Assembly: GCA_023091665.1 (NCBI GenBank)
Contig: JALJCQ010000026.1
Location: forward strand, 124,001-188,000
Length of the DNA stretch: 64,000 nucleotides
Direction of reading: 5' to 3'
Source: Pythium myriotylum
Lineage: Eukaryota; Oomycota; Peronosporomycetes; Pythiales; Pythiaceae
In this document: piece after piece, positions 41,344-52,243 of the stretch
Layout of the letters: each line of letters opens with the position of its first letter
How positions within the stretch are numbered: the first letter of the stretch is position 1
Made by a program: the position numbers and the translations under genes
The notes under the pieces: model-generated
What the model was told of the DNA's origin: nothing
Seen by the model: only the letters and a program-made list of their open reading frames with translations
Database searches by the model: none

Positions 41344-44300
41344 GTAGTAGACGAGAGCACGAGAGAGGGGAAGAGTCACATTCGCCGAGCCCAAGATCAC
41401 CAATGGCGCCCCACCTGAGTCAGAGCGCACATAGCCAGGGCGATTGGGAATCATCGGTGACGGTCTCAGCAGCTGGCCCGGCTGTGTACACGAGAAGGTT
41501 ACACTTTTCGACACGGGTAAATAACCGAGACAAAAAACGGGCAGGCGGCCCCCAAGAAGTTGTTAATTCAGTGCATCGAAGTCGGTGGCGATCTCCACGT
41601 TGGCGAGCTTCTACTTAGTCTAAAGTTCCAGTGCATCAGCCAGGCAACTCGGTTGTGCGTCCGTGCGACAGAGAGCGGGGCCTCGAATTCTGAGCACAAC
41701 ACGTGCACAGACAGCAGATCCCGTTCAACTGGTCGCGTTTAACGTTTTAGCAGCAGTACCCACTGCCGGCGACAGATTGATGAGATGAACACGACGGCGT
41801 CGCATCGCAGCGCTGACGTTAATTACGGTTGAGATGGCTCATGCCTTCGCTTTCGCAGGGCCACGCTCTGGACTTGTTCTCCCTTTGTTTCTCTTTTGCT
41901 GCATTTTGCGCACTCTGGGTTTTGGTCGAGTTCTAGAGCCAGCTAACTCAGTACTTTGACACTCCAAACAGCGTTTGCTCGTAATGCTTCACACTCTTGT
42001 CGCAGGTCTCCATATTGGGCTCTCTCGTTTTGTCGGCGGTTACGCAACCGAAGCGAGACACTCGTCTACGTATACACAAAACACCAATCCGCGCTGACGT
42101 ATTTTATTTGCATACAGTACGTCCAGTCTCGCGTGCGAGGGAGCGAGTAGCCAGACCAGAGACCGACCCTGGGGTCTCACCGCGATTGTTGGTTACACCA
42201 GTTGTGGAGACCACAAACCCACCGACCCTCTCGCACTCGCGCTTTCTTTGAAGCCGCAGCCTCGCCCACACATTGCGATTGAAGCAATCGGCGCGTCACC
42301 AGCGACCGCAGCTGTCGAAAAGCCCACGTGGTCTGATGTACTGTACCACATGCGAGACGTGTTTTCCAACGTCAGACATCCATTCAAACTACTGTCCTAG
42401 GGTTTAACACACGCGTGCCTCTACCGACTGGACTTCGATACCTTCGGCATGTATTCTGCGTTAGCTGGTGAACGAATCTGCCTCCTTCTTTGCGTCGTTG
42501 AAGTACAGTGCCGCCATGAGGGATGCTTCACCTCGTTGAGCTTTTGAGTCCACGATTGAAGGGAGTGGGTTGAGAGGTCTATGATTCAAACATGCAGAAC
42601 AGCTCACACTGAGCTCGGTATTTCCTCATCATTCGACGGACTCATCCTTCGCCAACGACCGAGCACAAACCGTTGCGCAACTGTTGACTACTTGCAAACC
42701 ACAATGGCGTGCTGACCTTCTGGCATCCTCGGGAGTCCAGAGGTGGACTGACCACGTCCGAGTGCACGACCGAAGTGGAGGGTGGGGTAGGATACGCTCC
42801 CTCCACTCTATTTGCTACCTTCCAGCCTGTTATTAGAAGATTTCTTGGTCTCGAACTCACTGGCGAGAAGGGAGCGTATGGCGAAGGTACTGTATTTCCC
42901 GTGAACATCGCACGCGATGCGAAAGTGAGGGTGCGCGAGCCTTCTACAGACTGCAGACGGGATTTGTCAATGATCAACGGCACTATATGCGCTAGTCGTT
43001 GCCGCCGAGTGCTGTACTGGGTGAAGAAGAACAGCGCGTGGTTAAGTCATGACTGCAGTCTGGAGAAAGCTATAGGCATTCGCACCGTTGTAACCCATTG
43101 GACTCCAGCTTTCAACGACAAGTGCAGTCTGGAGGACACCCTGCCAGAAAACATCGACACCGCGTAAAGGAAGATACCGGTACCGTCATCGTGGAATGAT
43201 ACCCCGGATACTCTGTGCGTCGAAGTCGGCGAGCCTTGCTCCATTTTGGCTGCGCATGTTGTAGAAGATCGCTGAGGATGGACTTGCGCGACTCGAGGTA
43301 TTTACTTCCTGTTGTGGTGGGCGGTCTTCGTTTGGGTGTATGAAGAGAATCCACTCGATGCGCAAAATTGTCAAAAACGGCGCGTGTGGGGTCATTCTCA
43401 TCGACACGCCGATTGTGTTAAATTTGAAATACGTGCTGCCATCTTGGAAAAGGTATTTTCTTCGAAATCGCAATATAAGCGGCAAAGAGTTCTACACAAC
43501 AAAGCTCTAGAAGGTGTGTGCCACTTGGTCCGATAAATGGTAGACTGCACTCCACCTGGCCCATTCAAAAGACACCACGACGAGTTGATGTGGCCGGTGT
43601 CTGTTAGGTACTCAAGGTCGACCTGCCTCATTCTGTCGATCATAACGATCATTCCGATCGTCAACGAAAGGGAGCTGCAGTTCGAGAACCATCTGTAGCC
43701 ACATAGCGCACGATTGGTCGGATCAGTGGTAAAAAGGGCTATCGACGACGATCTCTGGTTCGTATGTCATGTCAGATCGAGCGATCAAGATCCGACCGCA
43801 TCCAACTGGGGCGATGTAGAGCGTTGTTCGCCAACCCCATCAGCGATTGCGCCCATGGAGTCTAGTTCGTGGGTCGCCACTTGCGACATCTTGTGTTCAA
43901 GCCACGACAGCACAAATGGTTCTTCATGAGACCAATGACTCGCACAACTGTACGTCTTTTGAACTCCTGTGGATGAATCTTCGCCATTTTTCTCCACCTA
44001 TAGCCGTGACTCCTCAACATCAGTTCGATCGTGGATAGCAGCCTATCACTCGTCGATGCACAGAGGGCGTCGGATCGGAGAGCTTCAACTGGAGAAGAGC
44101 ATGAAACGTGGAATGAACAGTCTCGTTCGTGGTCGATTGTAGCCGATCTGCTGGATATAGAAAAATTCTGCAGGATCCGCTCTGGAGGCACAATGGATCC
44201 GCTCGGGAATCATGCCAGACAGCTTCAAGGATATGGGATATCAGATGCTCATCATTCCTCATGACCAATAAACTGCTCACTATGGCCTGGGCTTACTGAC

Positions 44301-44469
44301 ATCTGTACATGTGTTAGTAGAGGTGAAGAAACTTTTGAAGGTTGGTTCTCGTTCACGACACGCCCAGATGGCTTCGTCTCGTCGAGCGTCAGTGGAATCC
44401 ATCACAGAAGATGCTGCCATGAGACTGAGACAAGAACTCACTCTCCAAGTTGCGAGCTCATTCGAAAGT
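41344..44469. other. 3.1-kb intergenic region, no gene recognised
   Basis: Holds a 152-codon plus frame (42709-43167) and several shorter minus frames around 43785-44280. None has a known motif, signal peptide or clear start context. A direct repeat TGCAGTCTGGAG occurs at about 43054 and 43124. An unrecognised decayed gene is possible. Confidence 0.45.
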
Positions 44470-46029
44470 ATGTGGCCCTGCCGCAGCCTCTTTCTCGCAG
44501 GCCTCGTGCTCACCACGCTTGCTCCTCGCACCGTTATATGTGGTGACGAGACGCTGTGTGCCATCCCGCCGGTCTCGTATGCAGCCGCCAAGGCGAACAA
44601 CCCGGGCATGGCATTTGCGATCAGCGAGGTCGAGCAGCACGCGACCGCGACGTGGTACTCGGACAGAGTCGTCAACGGCGACTATGCCCAGACAGCCAAG
44701 CAGCTAGTGGGGACGTGCCCCGAGTCCTCGCGGCTAGCTATCGTGGTCTACGGCCTGCCGTTCAAGGACTGCGAAGCGAAAGAGTCAATGGTCGGATCGC
44801 GCAACCAGAACAGCGAAATGTACCAGAGCTTCGTCTCGACCCTGCAACAGACCGTCGGGAACCGCAAGGCGTTGTACGTTCTCGAGCCGGACGCGGTCGC
44901 ACTGCTGGCTCGCGGCGGCTGTGCCCAGGAGTACGGCTACGAAGAAAACCTCGCGATAGCCGTGCGCACACTCTCACTGAACCTGAACGCTCATGTGTAC
45001 CTGGATGTCGGTCACTGGATGCTGCAGTCGACAGCCGATCTCAGCAAAGTCATCGCCATCGTTCACAAGCTCGCATCACAAGGGCGCATCAAGGGCATCA
45101 GTATCAACACGTCCAACTACCGCTCGACGTCGGAGCTCTCGAGTCTCTGCGGAAAGTTCCGAAGCGCAACGAGTGATTTGAACTTGCACTGCATCATCGA
45201 TACGTCGCGCAACTACAACGGACCGTCGTCGCAGGACGAGTGGTGCAACTACAAGAACGCAGGCCTGGGCGAGTTACCGACTGGGAACACGGGCGACCCG
45301 AACATCGACTACTTCGTGTGGCTTAAGACAATGGGCGAGAGCGACGGTACGTGTGCCGGCCGCACATCTGACGCGATGACTGGCCCTGGCGCCGGCGAGT
45401 TTTTCCCGAATCTCATGAAGCAGCTCTGGAACAATGGCGCACTTGTCAAGAACCACGGACTCCCCGTGATTGACGGGACGGTTCGTCAAACTGACACAGC
45501 CACTCCTTCGACGACGGCTCCTCCTCCGCCAGTAACTACTACTCCAGCTCCGACATCACCCACATCGACGCCACCGCCACCATCACCTTCACCAACTGAA
45601 GAACCGCAGCAATCGACCAACAACAGCACGGATCTCGAGTCTCGCTCGATTGACAATGTCGAGCCGACACCCTCTCCATCCTCAACAGCAAAAGTGGAAA
45701 GCAGGGACAGTGGTGCTGGACGAGTCGTCGCCGCGCCGCTTGATCAGGACCCGATCTTCAATAACACGCCAGCACCAGCGCCAACGACGACAAAGCCCTC
45801 GCCTGAGGCTCCTGTTGGAGGTGCCGGTGAAGCAACGACAAGGTCGGCAGGCGGTGGGTCTATGAGCACCGGGCTCATCGCGCTCGTTTGCCTCGTTGGC
45901 GTGGCGCTAGTCGCGCTGGTCGTTGTCGTGGCCATTCGCGCTCGCCAGCGCTCCCTCGAGGAACACAAGTCGCCGCTGGACCCGCGTATCCACTACCTTG
46001 GCGATCGCCCGGGTGAATCGATGCTGTGA
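44470..46029 (+). CDS. GH6 family glycoside hydrolase with Thr/Pro linker and membrane anchor
   Basis: 519 residues from ATG 44470, chosen because a signal peptide (about 1-24) follows directly. The GH6 catalytic domain spans about 28-335. It contains VVYGLPFKDCEAK with Asp100 and YVLEPDAV with the expected acid Asp141. GHWML (181-185), IIDTSRNYNGP (242-252) and DYFVWLKTMGESDGTC (280-295) are also GH6 hallmarks. GH6 enzymes cleave beta-1,4-glucan, as cellobiohydrolases or endoglucanases. A long Thr/Pro/Ser linker (about 340-465) leads to a membrane helix (468-489) and a 30-residue basic cytoplasmic tail. The enzyme is therefore probably tethered to the outer face of the plasma membrane. A role in remodelling the oomycete's own cellulosic wall fits better than free secretion onto plant tissue. 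Confidence 0.87.
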   Translation: MWPCRSLFLAGLVLTTLAPRTVICGDETLCAIPPVSYAAAKANNPGMAFAISEVEQHATATWYSDRVVNGDYAQTAKQLVGTCPESSRLAIVVYGLPFKDCEAKESMVGSRNQNSEMYQSFVSTLQQTVGNRKALYVLEPDAVALLARGGCAQEYGYEENLAIAVRTLSLNLNAHVYLDVGHWMLQSTADLSKVIAIVHKLASQGRIKGISINTSNYRSTSELSSLCGKFRSATSDLNLHCIIDTSRNYNGPSSQDEWCNYKNAGLGELPTGNTGDPNIDYFVWLKTMGESDGTCAGRTSDAMTGPGAGEFFPNLMKQLWNNGALVKNHGLPVIDGTVRQTDTATPSTTAPPPPVTTTPAPTSPTSTPPPPSPSPTEEPQQSTNNSTDLESRSIDNVEPTPSPSSTAKVESRDSGAGRVVAAPLDQDPIFNNTPAPAPTTTKPSPEAPVGGAGEATTRSAGGGSMSTGLIALVCLVGVALVALVVVVAIRARQRSLEEHKSPLDPRIHYLGDRPGESML

Positions 46030-46525
46030 AAATGAGCAGCCAAGGTGGATGGAAGGAAATGCGTGATGTAGTGTAGTGTGCGTATCACACTGCGTACTGC
46101 AACGTTTCTGATTGTAGTGGTTTATCAAATTATTCAAGTGTTCGCTGAGTGATTCCGCCTCGAGAAGTTGATTGATTGCTTTGTATTTCGAAAGAGAACT
46201 GCAAAGAATCGTCTTGGATTCTATTCGGAGCGCCAGATTCGCAAACAAGCAACAAAGTAAAACTAGGCGATCGAGCGCCAAACCGCGACGACTGCAATGG
46301 CGAGAAAACTATGCTTCCAGCTCGAAGGTGCGGGAACTGGTGACGATTTCGCCGACATGTGAAGGCGATGGTGGAGTGCAATTCGCATAGAAGAACCAGC
46401 CGTCTCGTCATGGGAAGAGAGCTATCATCGTTCGCTCTACTCGCGTGGAAGAGCTCATCATACTCTCTTGTGTTACACTTACCGGTACCTACGAAGAAGA
46501 GGAAGCCACAAACGACGTCGAGCAC
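46030..46525. other. Convergent 3' intergenic region
   Basis: Lies between the ends of the GH6 gene and the VWA gene. Nothing else seen. Confidence 0.65.
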
Positions 46526-49288
46526 TCAAAACCTGGAAACAAAGTCCCGACAGCAAAGTCCCTCGCACTCGTCGTCGTCCCAGAATGTGCGCTCCTTTTC
46601 CGACCGATTTGCAGCCCACTCGGACGGGTTGGCGTTGCTGTGACCACTGTGGTTCGGGATCCCCGACTCGCGGTAGGCGTGGCGCCTTGACCACTTGCGT
46701 GTGCGCTGCATCCAGTGCAACTTTTCCTTGAATCCACCCGATATCGGCAAGAAGCGATCCGGGTGTGCATGTAAGTTGCCGCGGTTGAAGACCACGCGGT
46801 CGGACTCGCCCTCGATGACCCGGCCGGTGACCACCGCCGTGACTTTGGCTTCGTACTCCGCAGTAGGAAGCTTGTGCCCATAGACCGCAAATGCGCGCAG
46901 TAGTATCTTGTGTTCAGGACTTTGGCTCGAGCGAACGACTGTCTGAAGACTATTGAAGAACTCGAGGAGTGGGCTGCGCATAAATGCCACCATACTGAGC
47001 CACCGCTCAGTCGCGGCCTTGTCCTGACGCAGTTTACGGGTCGCGCGCACAAACGAGTCGTATTTTTGACGCAGCAAAGCTAGCGCGCGAGTGTCGAACG
47101 CCTCGCTTTCCAGCGAGGCGGTTATCACAGCGTTGTTCTTCACCCAGATCTGGTCGTTTCCCGTGTCAGTGGTCTTGACGAGCGTGTATCGCTCGGTCCG
47201 CTTCTGAAGCAGCAAGAGCTTCGTCATTTCTTCCGCATAGTCGGGCCAGACCTGCTGTAAGCTGGATGCGGAGCCTTCCCAGTTAGCTGCTCGCAGCACG
47301 TTGCCGGCGCAGAGTTCAAAGTTCCGGCAGAATTTGCTGGCCTTTAGCACGCGGACAGCCCTGGAGCCGTCGAAGCCCAAGCTGTCACCGTCAACTAGTA
47401 CATGCCACGCATCGGTGTCGGCCGCTGAACCATGGTCATATCCGACCACTGTCTCCACCAGCGTGTGGTACGCGGTGTTATTCCGCTTTGCGAATCGCTG
47501 GACGCGCGCCGCTGCCATCTCTTCCAAGAAGCTCCGCATGTTGACTGCGCTATGCGAAGTCGTTTCGAGACGCAGCAGGCGGAAGAGCAGTTTGCCCATC
47601 GCCGATTCTGGCTCCAGCGTTAGTGTCATCGGAATCTCGCCCATCAGTAGTCGTACAGTGTGAACCATCTTCGCGACGAGCTCCCACTGAAATTCAGTCA
47701 GCTCTCGGGTCGACAGCAGCTTCATCAGACACGCAGATAGAGTTCCGCGAAACATGTTTGGGCTGAAGAGTCCCGGCGTGGCGCCGCTCAACAGTGCTGT
47801 GAGGATGTCAAGCACTTGCGTGCCCGACGCGAGGTGCATGAGCTCGGAACCGAGGGCGTCCACTGGGTCAGCTACGAGCTGCAGAAAATTGTACTCGTGC
47901 TCGCGGGATCGTAGACCTGCCACAGCCGTTCGGTCGCCGATCAGCTCCAGAAAGTCAGCAGCGCTGACCAAGTCATTTGAAACTTCGTCGACCTCTGCTG
48001 ACCAAGCGTCCGTGAAGTCGACGACGCCAAGTCGTTCGGGTAAGCGCAGTACTGACAAATGACCAAGGAAGAGGCCTGCTACTGCCAGAAGCGAAGCGTA
48101 TAAGTCGCGCGGATCTCGAGACTCAGTCGTAGAATCATTTAGCACAGCATCGCGAGCCGATTCCTCTACCGTCATCAATGTTAAAGCACTGACAGCCGCC
48201 TCGAACTCGTCTCTTGGTACACTCGTTGCGAAAATCTCGTTCGAAAGAACTGCGTCCAGGTCTTGGACAGTGAGCTTGAACTGCTTTACGTGGCTCGCCT
48301 CCATTTGCGAGCGGATCTTGTCGAGCAACACAGACGCCCGGGTGAGTGCTTCTTCTTTGGAGAGCTCACGTACCAAGCCCTTGGCGAGCACCATCATCAG
48401 CTGGAGCTGTTCGTTGACCAAGTGCATGGAAATCGCGCGCTTCTTGAAGCGGCTGCCAGCGATCACGGTGGTGCGCTCGACGAATCGGTAGAGCAGCTCC
48501 TCGGTCGAGCCCACGATCGGCACAGCGATTCCTTCCCGGCCTCGCTCCGTCATGGGTGTGATGACAGCGCCAAGATCGTAAAACTGAAACGCCTTGACGG
48601 CCTTGGGGTCGTGGCTCGCTTTGGTGTCTCCTTGGAGACTGGCTAGCAGACGTAGCAGAATAGCCATGAGGCCGTCAGCGAGCTGTCCGGCGTCGCGTGC
48701 GAGCGGCGTGGTCAACACGCCATTCAGGCGCTTGGCGACAGCGCCGTAGAGCGCGTGCTGCTTGGTCTGTGTGCACTTGAAGACACTCAGCACGAGGTTG
48801 CCGTCGAAGTGGTTTGCGACACGGTCGAGCAGCGCGAAAAGATCTGGGTCCTCAATACCATGTTGCTGCTTTAAGTGCTCGCACTCGAGCGAGGCCTCAA
48901 CAGACGGTCTGTCAATCAAGTGCGGCACGGCGTCTGTGATGAGAAAGGCGATAGTCGGCGTCGTGCCGTCGAGCCACAGTAGCTCGGCGAGCGCGGCCTT
49001 GTGGTTCTCAGGACCGTCGCCGCCATTGGCGAGCACGTTGGGCATGCCCGGCGGCTGGCAGAGCCGGATGCGGTTCACGAACTTGACTGCCTGCTCTCCA
49101 TCGGAAAACGCGTGGCGCGTGACAAAGCAGCCCGAGGCGTCCTCGGTGAAAGTGATAACAGTTACGAAAAGCTCGTCGGTGGACGTTGCCCAGGCCTTGG
49201 TCACGAGGCGCGCGACCGTGGTCTTGACGCCCGCGAGCTCGCGGCCCATGGAGCCCGTGATGTCGAGCAGGAAGACGAGGTTGAGCAT
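46526..49288 (-). CDS. Von Willebrand factor A-domain protein
   Basis: 920 residues, single exon, no signal peptide. The protein opens almost at once with a VWA domain: LVFLLDITGSMG carries the MIDAS motif DxTGS with Asp9, Thr11 and Ser13. TPTIAFLITDAVPH contains the later metal-site Asp of the fold. The domain spans about 1-215 and binds a divalent cation for protein contacts. The remaining 700 residues are helical and show no family I know. No alpha-kinase or ubiquitin-ligase motif is visible. The C-terminus is rich in His, Arg and acidic residues and ends with ECEGLCCRDF. Intracellular complex assembly is a guess. It is head-to-head with the BT1-type transporter. Confidence 0.8.
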   Translation of the reverse strand: MLNLVFLLDITGSMGRELAGVKTTVARLVTKAWATSTDELFVTVITFTEDASGCFVTRHAFSDGEQAVKFVNRIRLCQPPGMPNVLANGGDGPENHKAALAELLWLDGTTPTIAFLITDAVPHLIDRPSVEASLECEHLKQQHGIEDPDLFALLDRVANHFDGNLVLSVFKCTQTKQHALYGAVAKRLNGVLTTPLARDAGQLADGLMAILLRLLASLQGDTKASHDPKAVKAFQFYDLGAVITPMTERGREGIAVPIVGSTEELLYRFVERTTVIAGSRFKKRAISMHLVNEQLQLMMVLAKGLVRELSKEEALTRASVLLDKIRSQMEASHVKQFKLTVQDLDAVLSNEIFATSVPRDEFEAAVSALTLMTVEESARDAVLNDSTTESRDPRDLYASLLAVAGLFLGHLSVLRLPERLGVVDFTDAWSAEVDEVSNDLVSAADFLELIGDRTAVAGLRSREHEYNFLQLVADPVDALGSELMHLASGTQVLDILTALLSGATPGLFSPNMFRGTLSACLMKLLSTRELTEFQWELVAKMVHTVRLLMGEIPMTLTLEPESAMGKLLFRLLRLETTSHSAVNMRSFLEEMAAARVQRFAKRNNTAYHTLVETVVGYDHGSAADTDAWHVLVDGDSLGFDGSRAVRVLKASKFCRNFELCAGNVLRAANWEGSASSLQQVWPDYAEEMTKLLLLQKRTERYTLVKTTDTGNDQIWVKNNAVITASLESEAFDTRALALLRQKYDSFVRATRKLRQDKAATERWLSMVAFMRSPLLEFFNSLQTVVRSSQSPEHKILLRAFAVYGHKLPTAEYEAKVTAVVTGRVIEGESDRVVFNRGNLHAHPDRFLPISGGFKEKLHWMQRTRKWSRRHAYRESGIPNHSGHSNANPSEWAANRSEKERTFWDDDECEGLCCRDFVSRF

Positions 49289-49912
49289 CGGGAACGAGCA
49301 GAGTCGAGGAATGCGAAGGAGGTTCGCGAAAGAAAAAGGAACGAGGTGAACCCACGGACCCAGAACTGAGTTGGGGGGAAACGACCTTCACTCACTAAAA
49401 AAGGCAACCTTCCCGAGGTCAGCTCAATAGAAACGCATTTCTAATCTCCATCCTAAGTACGTCTCGACTACAATTGTAATAAAACCAAACGTGATGGCCA
49501 CTGCTCTGAGATATGATGGGACATGCCCTTTTTCTGTACGCATCTGGTCAGCTGGACGGATTTTCTGAAGCCACGGCCAATCAGACGCGGTGAGTGTCCA
49601 TCTCCCTTGTCGTAATGTTTGCGTTCGCGGCTCTTATAGAGGGAGTTCGCCCGCCTGTCGGCCATGTGCACGGCTCTTGTAGAGAGAGAATCGCTCGCCT
49701 TCTTTCCTCTCGAGAGCGCCCCCCATCCCCCCACCATTACGGTCTCCGCCGACTTTCTCGGCCGCTCTCGCTCCGTCAGCTTCCCGCCGCGCCGAGTGAC
49801 GCGCTGCGTGTCGTCTGCGGCACTCTTTTCCCTGTCGACTCGTGGCGCCCGCGTGTTCCAGCGCGCTCGGGAACGCGAGAAATCCGCTTTCCGCAAAAAA
49901 CAGTCGCGCACC
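49289..49912. promoter_or_regulatory. Bidirectional promoter region
   Basis: A 624-bp gap between the starts of the VWA gene (minus) and the BT1-type transporter (plus). No confident Inr motif was found. No gene seen. Confidence 0.5.
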
Positions 49913-51619
49913 ATGCCCAAGGACCGGAACGAGCGCTACTCGTTCCTCAGCACGGGCGGCAGCCTCAACGACGACGGCGAGCCGGTCTTCGGCGCCGTCA
50001 AGACGCCCGTCTTCTCGGACGACGGCTTCCTCCACGAAGGCGGCGCGCTGCGAGAGGGCGGCGCGCCTGAGCTGCTCGCGAGCGAGACGCTCGGCCTGCT
50101 CGCGCAGTACGCGGCCGTCGGGCTGCTCTACGGCGCGCTCCCGGGCACGATCTACCCGCTCTTCGCCAACTACCTCAACGCCGAGCCCGAGACCATCGTC
50201 GCGGCGCGCACGCTCGTCTCCATCCCGTGGTCGTTCAAGGTCTTTTACGGCTTCCTCACCGACTGCTTCCCCATGTTCGGCAAGCGCCGGCGGCCCTACA
50301 TGGTGCTCGGGTGGTTCATTTGCATCGCCATGCTCGTCGCGCTCGCCAGCACGGAGCTCGGACAGCCCTACTTTCTCGACCCGAGCCTGCGCACGGCCAA
50401 GTCGCTCACGCCCGAGCAGCGCGCGTTCTCGCTCAACGAGGCTGCGCAGCACGAAGGCGGCAAGTACATCGTGCTCATGATGTTCGCGACCGTCGGATAC
50501 CTCATGTCGGACGTCGCGGCCGACGCGGTCGTCGTCGAGTTTGCGCAGCGCGAGCCCGAGGCCATCCGAGGGCGCACGCAGACGGCCATCTACACGGTTC
50601 GAACGGTGTTTATGATCGTCGCCAATCTGCTCATGGCGTTCTTCCTGAACGGTAAGGACTATGGCGGAGACTACACGTTCACGCTCTCGTTCCAGCAAAT
50701 CATGCTCTGTCTCGCGGTGATCACCGCGCCGATCATCCCGGTCACGTGGTACACGATCAAAGAGGACTACTACGAGCCGCCGCCGTTCGGCGAGTACCTG
50801 ACCGAGTTCTGGGGCGTGCTCCAGACGCGCGCCGTGTACCAGATCATCGCGTACAAGTTCTTTGCAGGCTTTTTCGAAAACTTTACGTTCGTCGCGCAGG
50901 AGGCCATGCAGTCCAAGTGGGCCAAGGTCACGCCGCGCAACGAGAAATTCGGCTACATCTTGACGCTCGCCGTGACCGCCGCGGGCATCGTGTTTACAGG
51001 TCGATACGGTCTCCACTGGAACTGGCGCACGATCACGGCCGTGACCATGATCGCGATGGTCGCGCTGGACGCCGTGTGCATGTTCTTCGTGACGTGGGAT
51101 GTCGTGCGCAACCAGTACTTCTGGCTCGGCATTCCCGTGATCGAGCAGCTCCCGTACAGTGTGAGCTTCATCGTCTCGACGTACGTGGTCGTCGAGCTCG
51201 CCGAGATGGGCCACGAGGGCGCGATCTACGGCCTGCTCACGACCGTCAACAACCTCTCGGACCCGTTCGCCAAGACCATTTCCAAGAACGTCAACTCGCC
51301 ATTCCGCATCTCGGCCGACGAAATCCAGTCCGACACAAATGCCGTGCGAAGAGACGTCACCATCACGCTCTTTATCATGTACGGCATGAAGCTTCTCTCG
51401 CTCGCGTGGTTGCCGCTGCTGCCTCCCCAGAAGAAAGCCACGCAACTGCTCAAGACCCACGGCGGCCGAAGTCGCACCATGGGGCTCGTCACCGTCATCT
51501 ACGTAAGCTTCGCCATGGTCTGGTCCGTCTCGACCAACCTCATGTCCATGTTCCCGGCCACGAACTGCCTCGTGATCGCCGGCGGCGGTGGCTGCACCAA
51601 GAAGAGTTCGGATTCATAG
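49913..51619 (+). CDS. Folate-biopterin (BT1-type) transporter, MFS fold
   Basis: 568 residues from ATG 49913, which has a good context (CGCACCATGC). After an acidic cytoplasmic N-terminus (about 1-60), about 12 membrane segments follow. Family-like blocks include FKVFYGFLTDCFPMFGKRRR with its basic loop, YLMSDVAADAVVVE and FTFVAQEAMQSKWAKV. BT1 family proteins carry folates, pterins or S-adenosylmethionine across membranes in trypanosomatids, plants and oomycetes, where the family is expanded. The substrate here cannot be told from sequence. The gene is intact and very GC-rich, giving a long antisense open frame that is not a gene. Confidence 0.88.
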   Translation: MPKDRNERYSFLSTGGSLNDDGEPVFGAVKTPVFSDDGFLHEGGALREGGAPELLASETLGLLAQYAAVGLLYGALPGTIYPLFANYLNAEPETIVAARTLVSIPWSFKVFYGFLTDCFPMFGKRRRPYMVLGWFICIAMLVALASTELGQPYFLDPSLRTAKSLTPEQRAFSLNEAAQHEGGKYIVLMMFATVGYLMSDVAADAVVVEFAQREPEAIRGRTQTAIYTVRTVFMIVANLLMAFFLNGKDYGGDYTFTLSFQQIMLCLAVITAPIIPVTWYTIKEDYYEPPPFGEYLTEFWGVLQTRAVYQIIAYKFFAGFFENFTFVAQEAMQSKWAKVTPRNEKFGYILTLAVTAAGIVFTGRYGLHWNWRTITAVTMIAMVALDAVCMFFVTWDVVRNQYFWLGIPVIEQLPYSVSFIVSTYVVVELAEMGHEGAIYGLLTTVNNLSDPFAKTISKNVNSPFRISADEIQSDTNAVRRDVTITLFIMYGMKLLSLAWLPLLPPQKKATQLLKTHGGRSRTMGLVTVIYVSFAMVWSVSTNLMSMFPATNCLVIAGGGGCTKKSSDS

Positions 51620-52243
51620 CGGCGTGGTAGGAAGCGAGGACGAGAAGCGAGGGCTTTGGCTGTATGGTATTGGAAAGAAAAGCAATGGTAATGTATATTG
51701 ATTGGTCTGCGTGTTCTGAGACTTGACAAAGTGTCCTAGTTCGTCAAATGGCTCATTGGGAGTCGGTCCTCAGGACTCGAGAGGACTTCTTCGTCGAGGA
51801 CCATCTCGATGAGGCAAGTTGCACTCGCTCGGTGTGAGTAGCGGCAGAGAGGGAGGTGGGTACAGTCCAAATATGCGTTTTCACAGGTTTTCCAAACATA
51901 CCAAGACGCAGTGGGTGGCTCGGTCCGTTCATATAGAATACGAATTGACAGGTTCAGTGTCGTACACCGGGAGGGGCAGCTGGACCGACCACGCTCTCTG
52001 CACTGCACGATCTCTGATATCTTTATCATCTCATACCATCAATATATACAAACCCATACTATAATTAATCTCAAAACCCGCTATGAATCAATGACCGCCT
52101 TTCTCATCTCCCTCCCAGCTGCAGGTTGTGCCATCGCCTGCTGATCCCGTGCGCAATGTTTGCCCTGCAGCACCACCGCCCGCCGTCCTCTGCCTGCTGC
52201 TTCCTGCTTCCTCCCACTCTCGCTTCTGCGTCTGCTCGTCGCC
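51620..52243. other. Intergenic, no gene recognised
   Basis: 3' region of the transporter and promoter of the next FYVE gene. Only short frames. Confidence 0.65.

Noticed and set aside
42709..43167. 152-codon plus frame as a gene
   Set aside because: No signal peptide, known motif or paralogue. Composition gives no support, so it is left inside the intergenic entry.
49634..51460. A 608-codon open frame on the minus strand
   Set aside because: It is the antisense of the GC-rich BT1-type transporter gene. Its Arg/Glu/His-rich translation has no family features.
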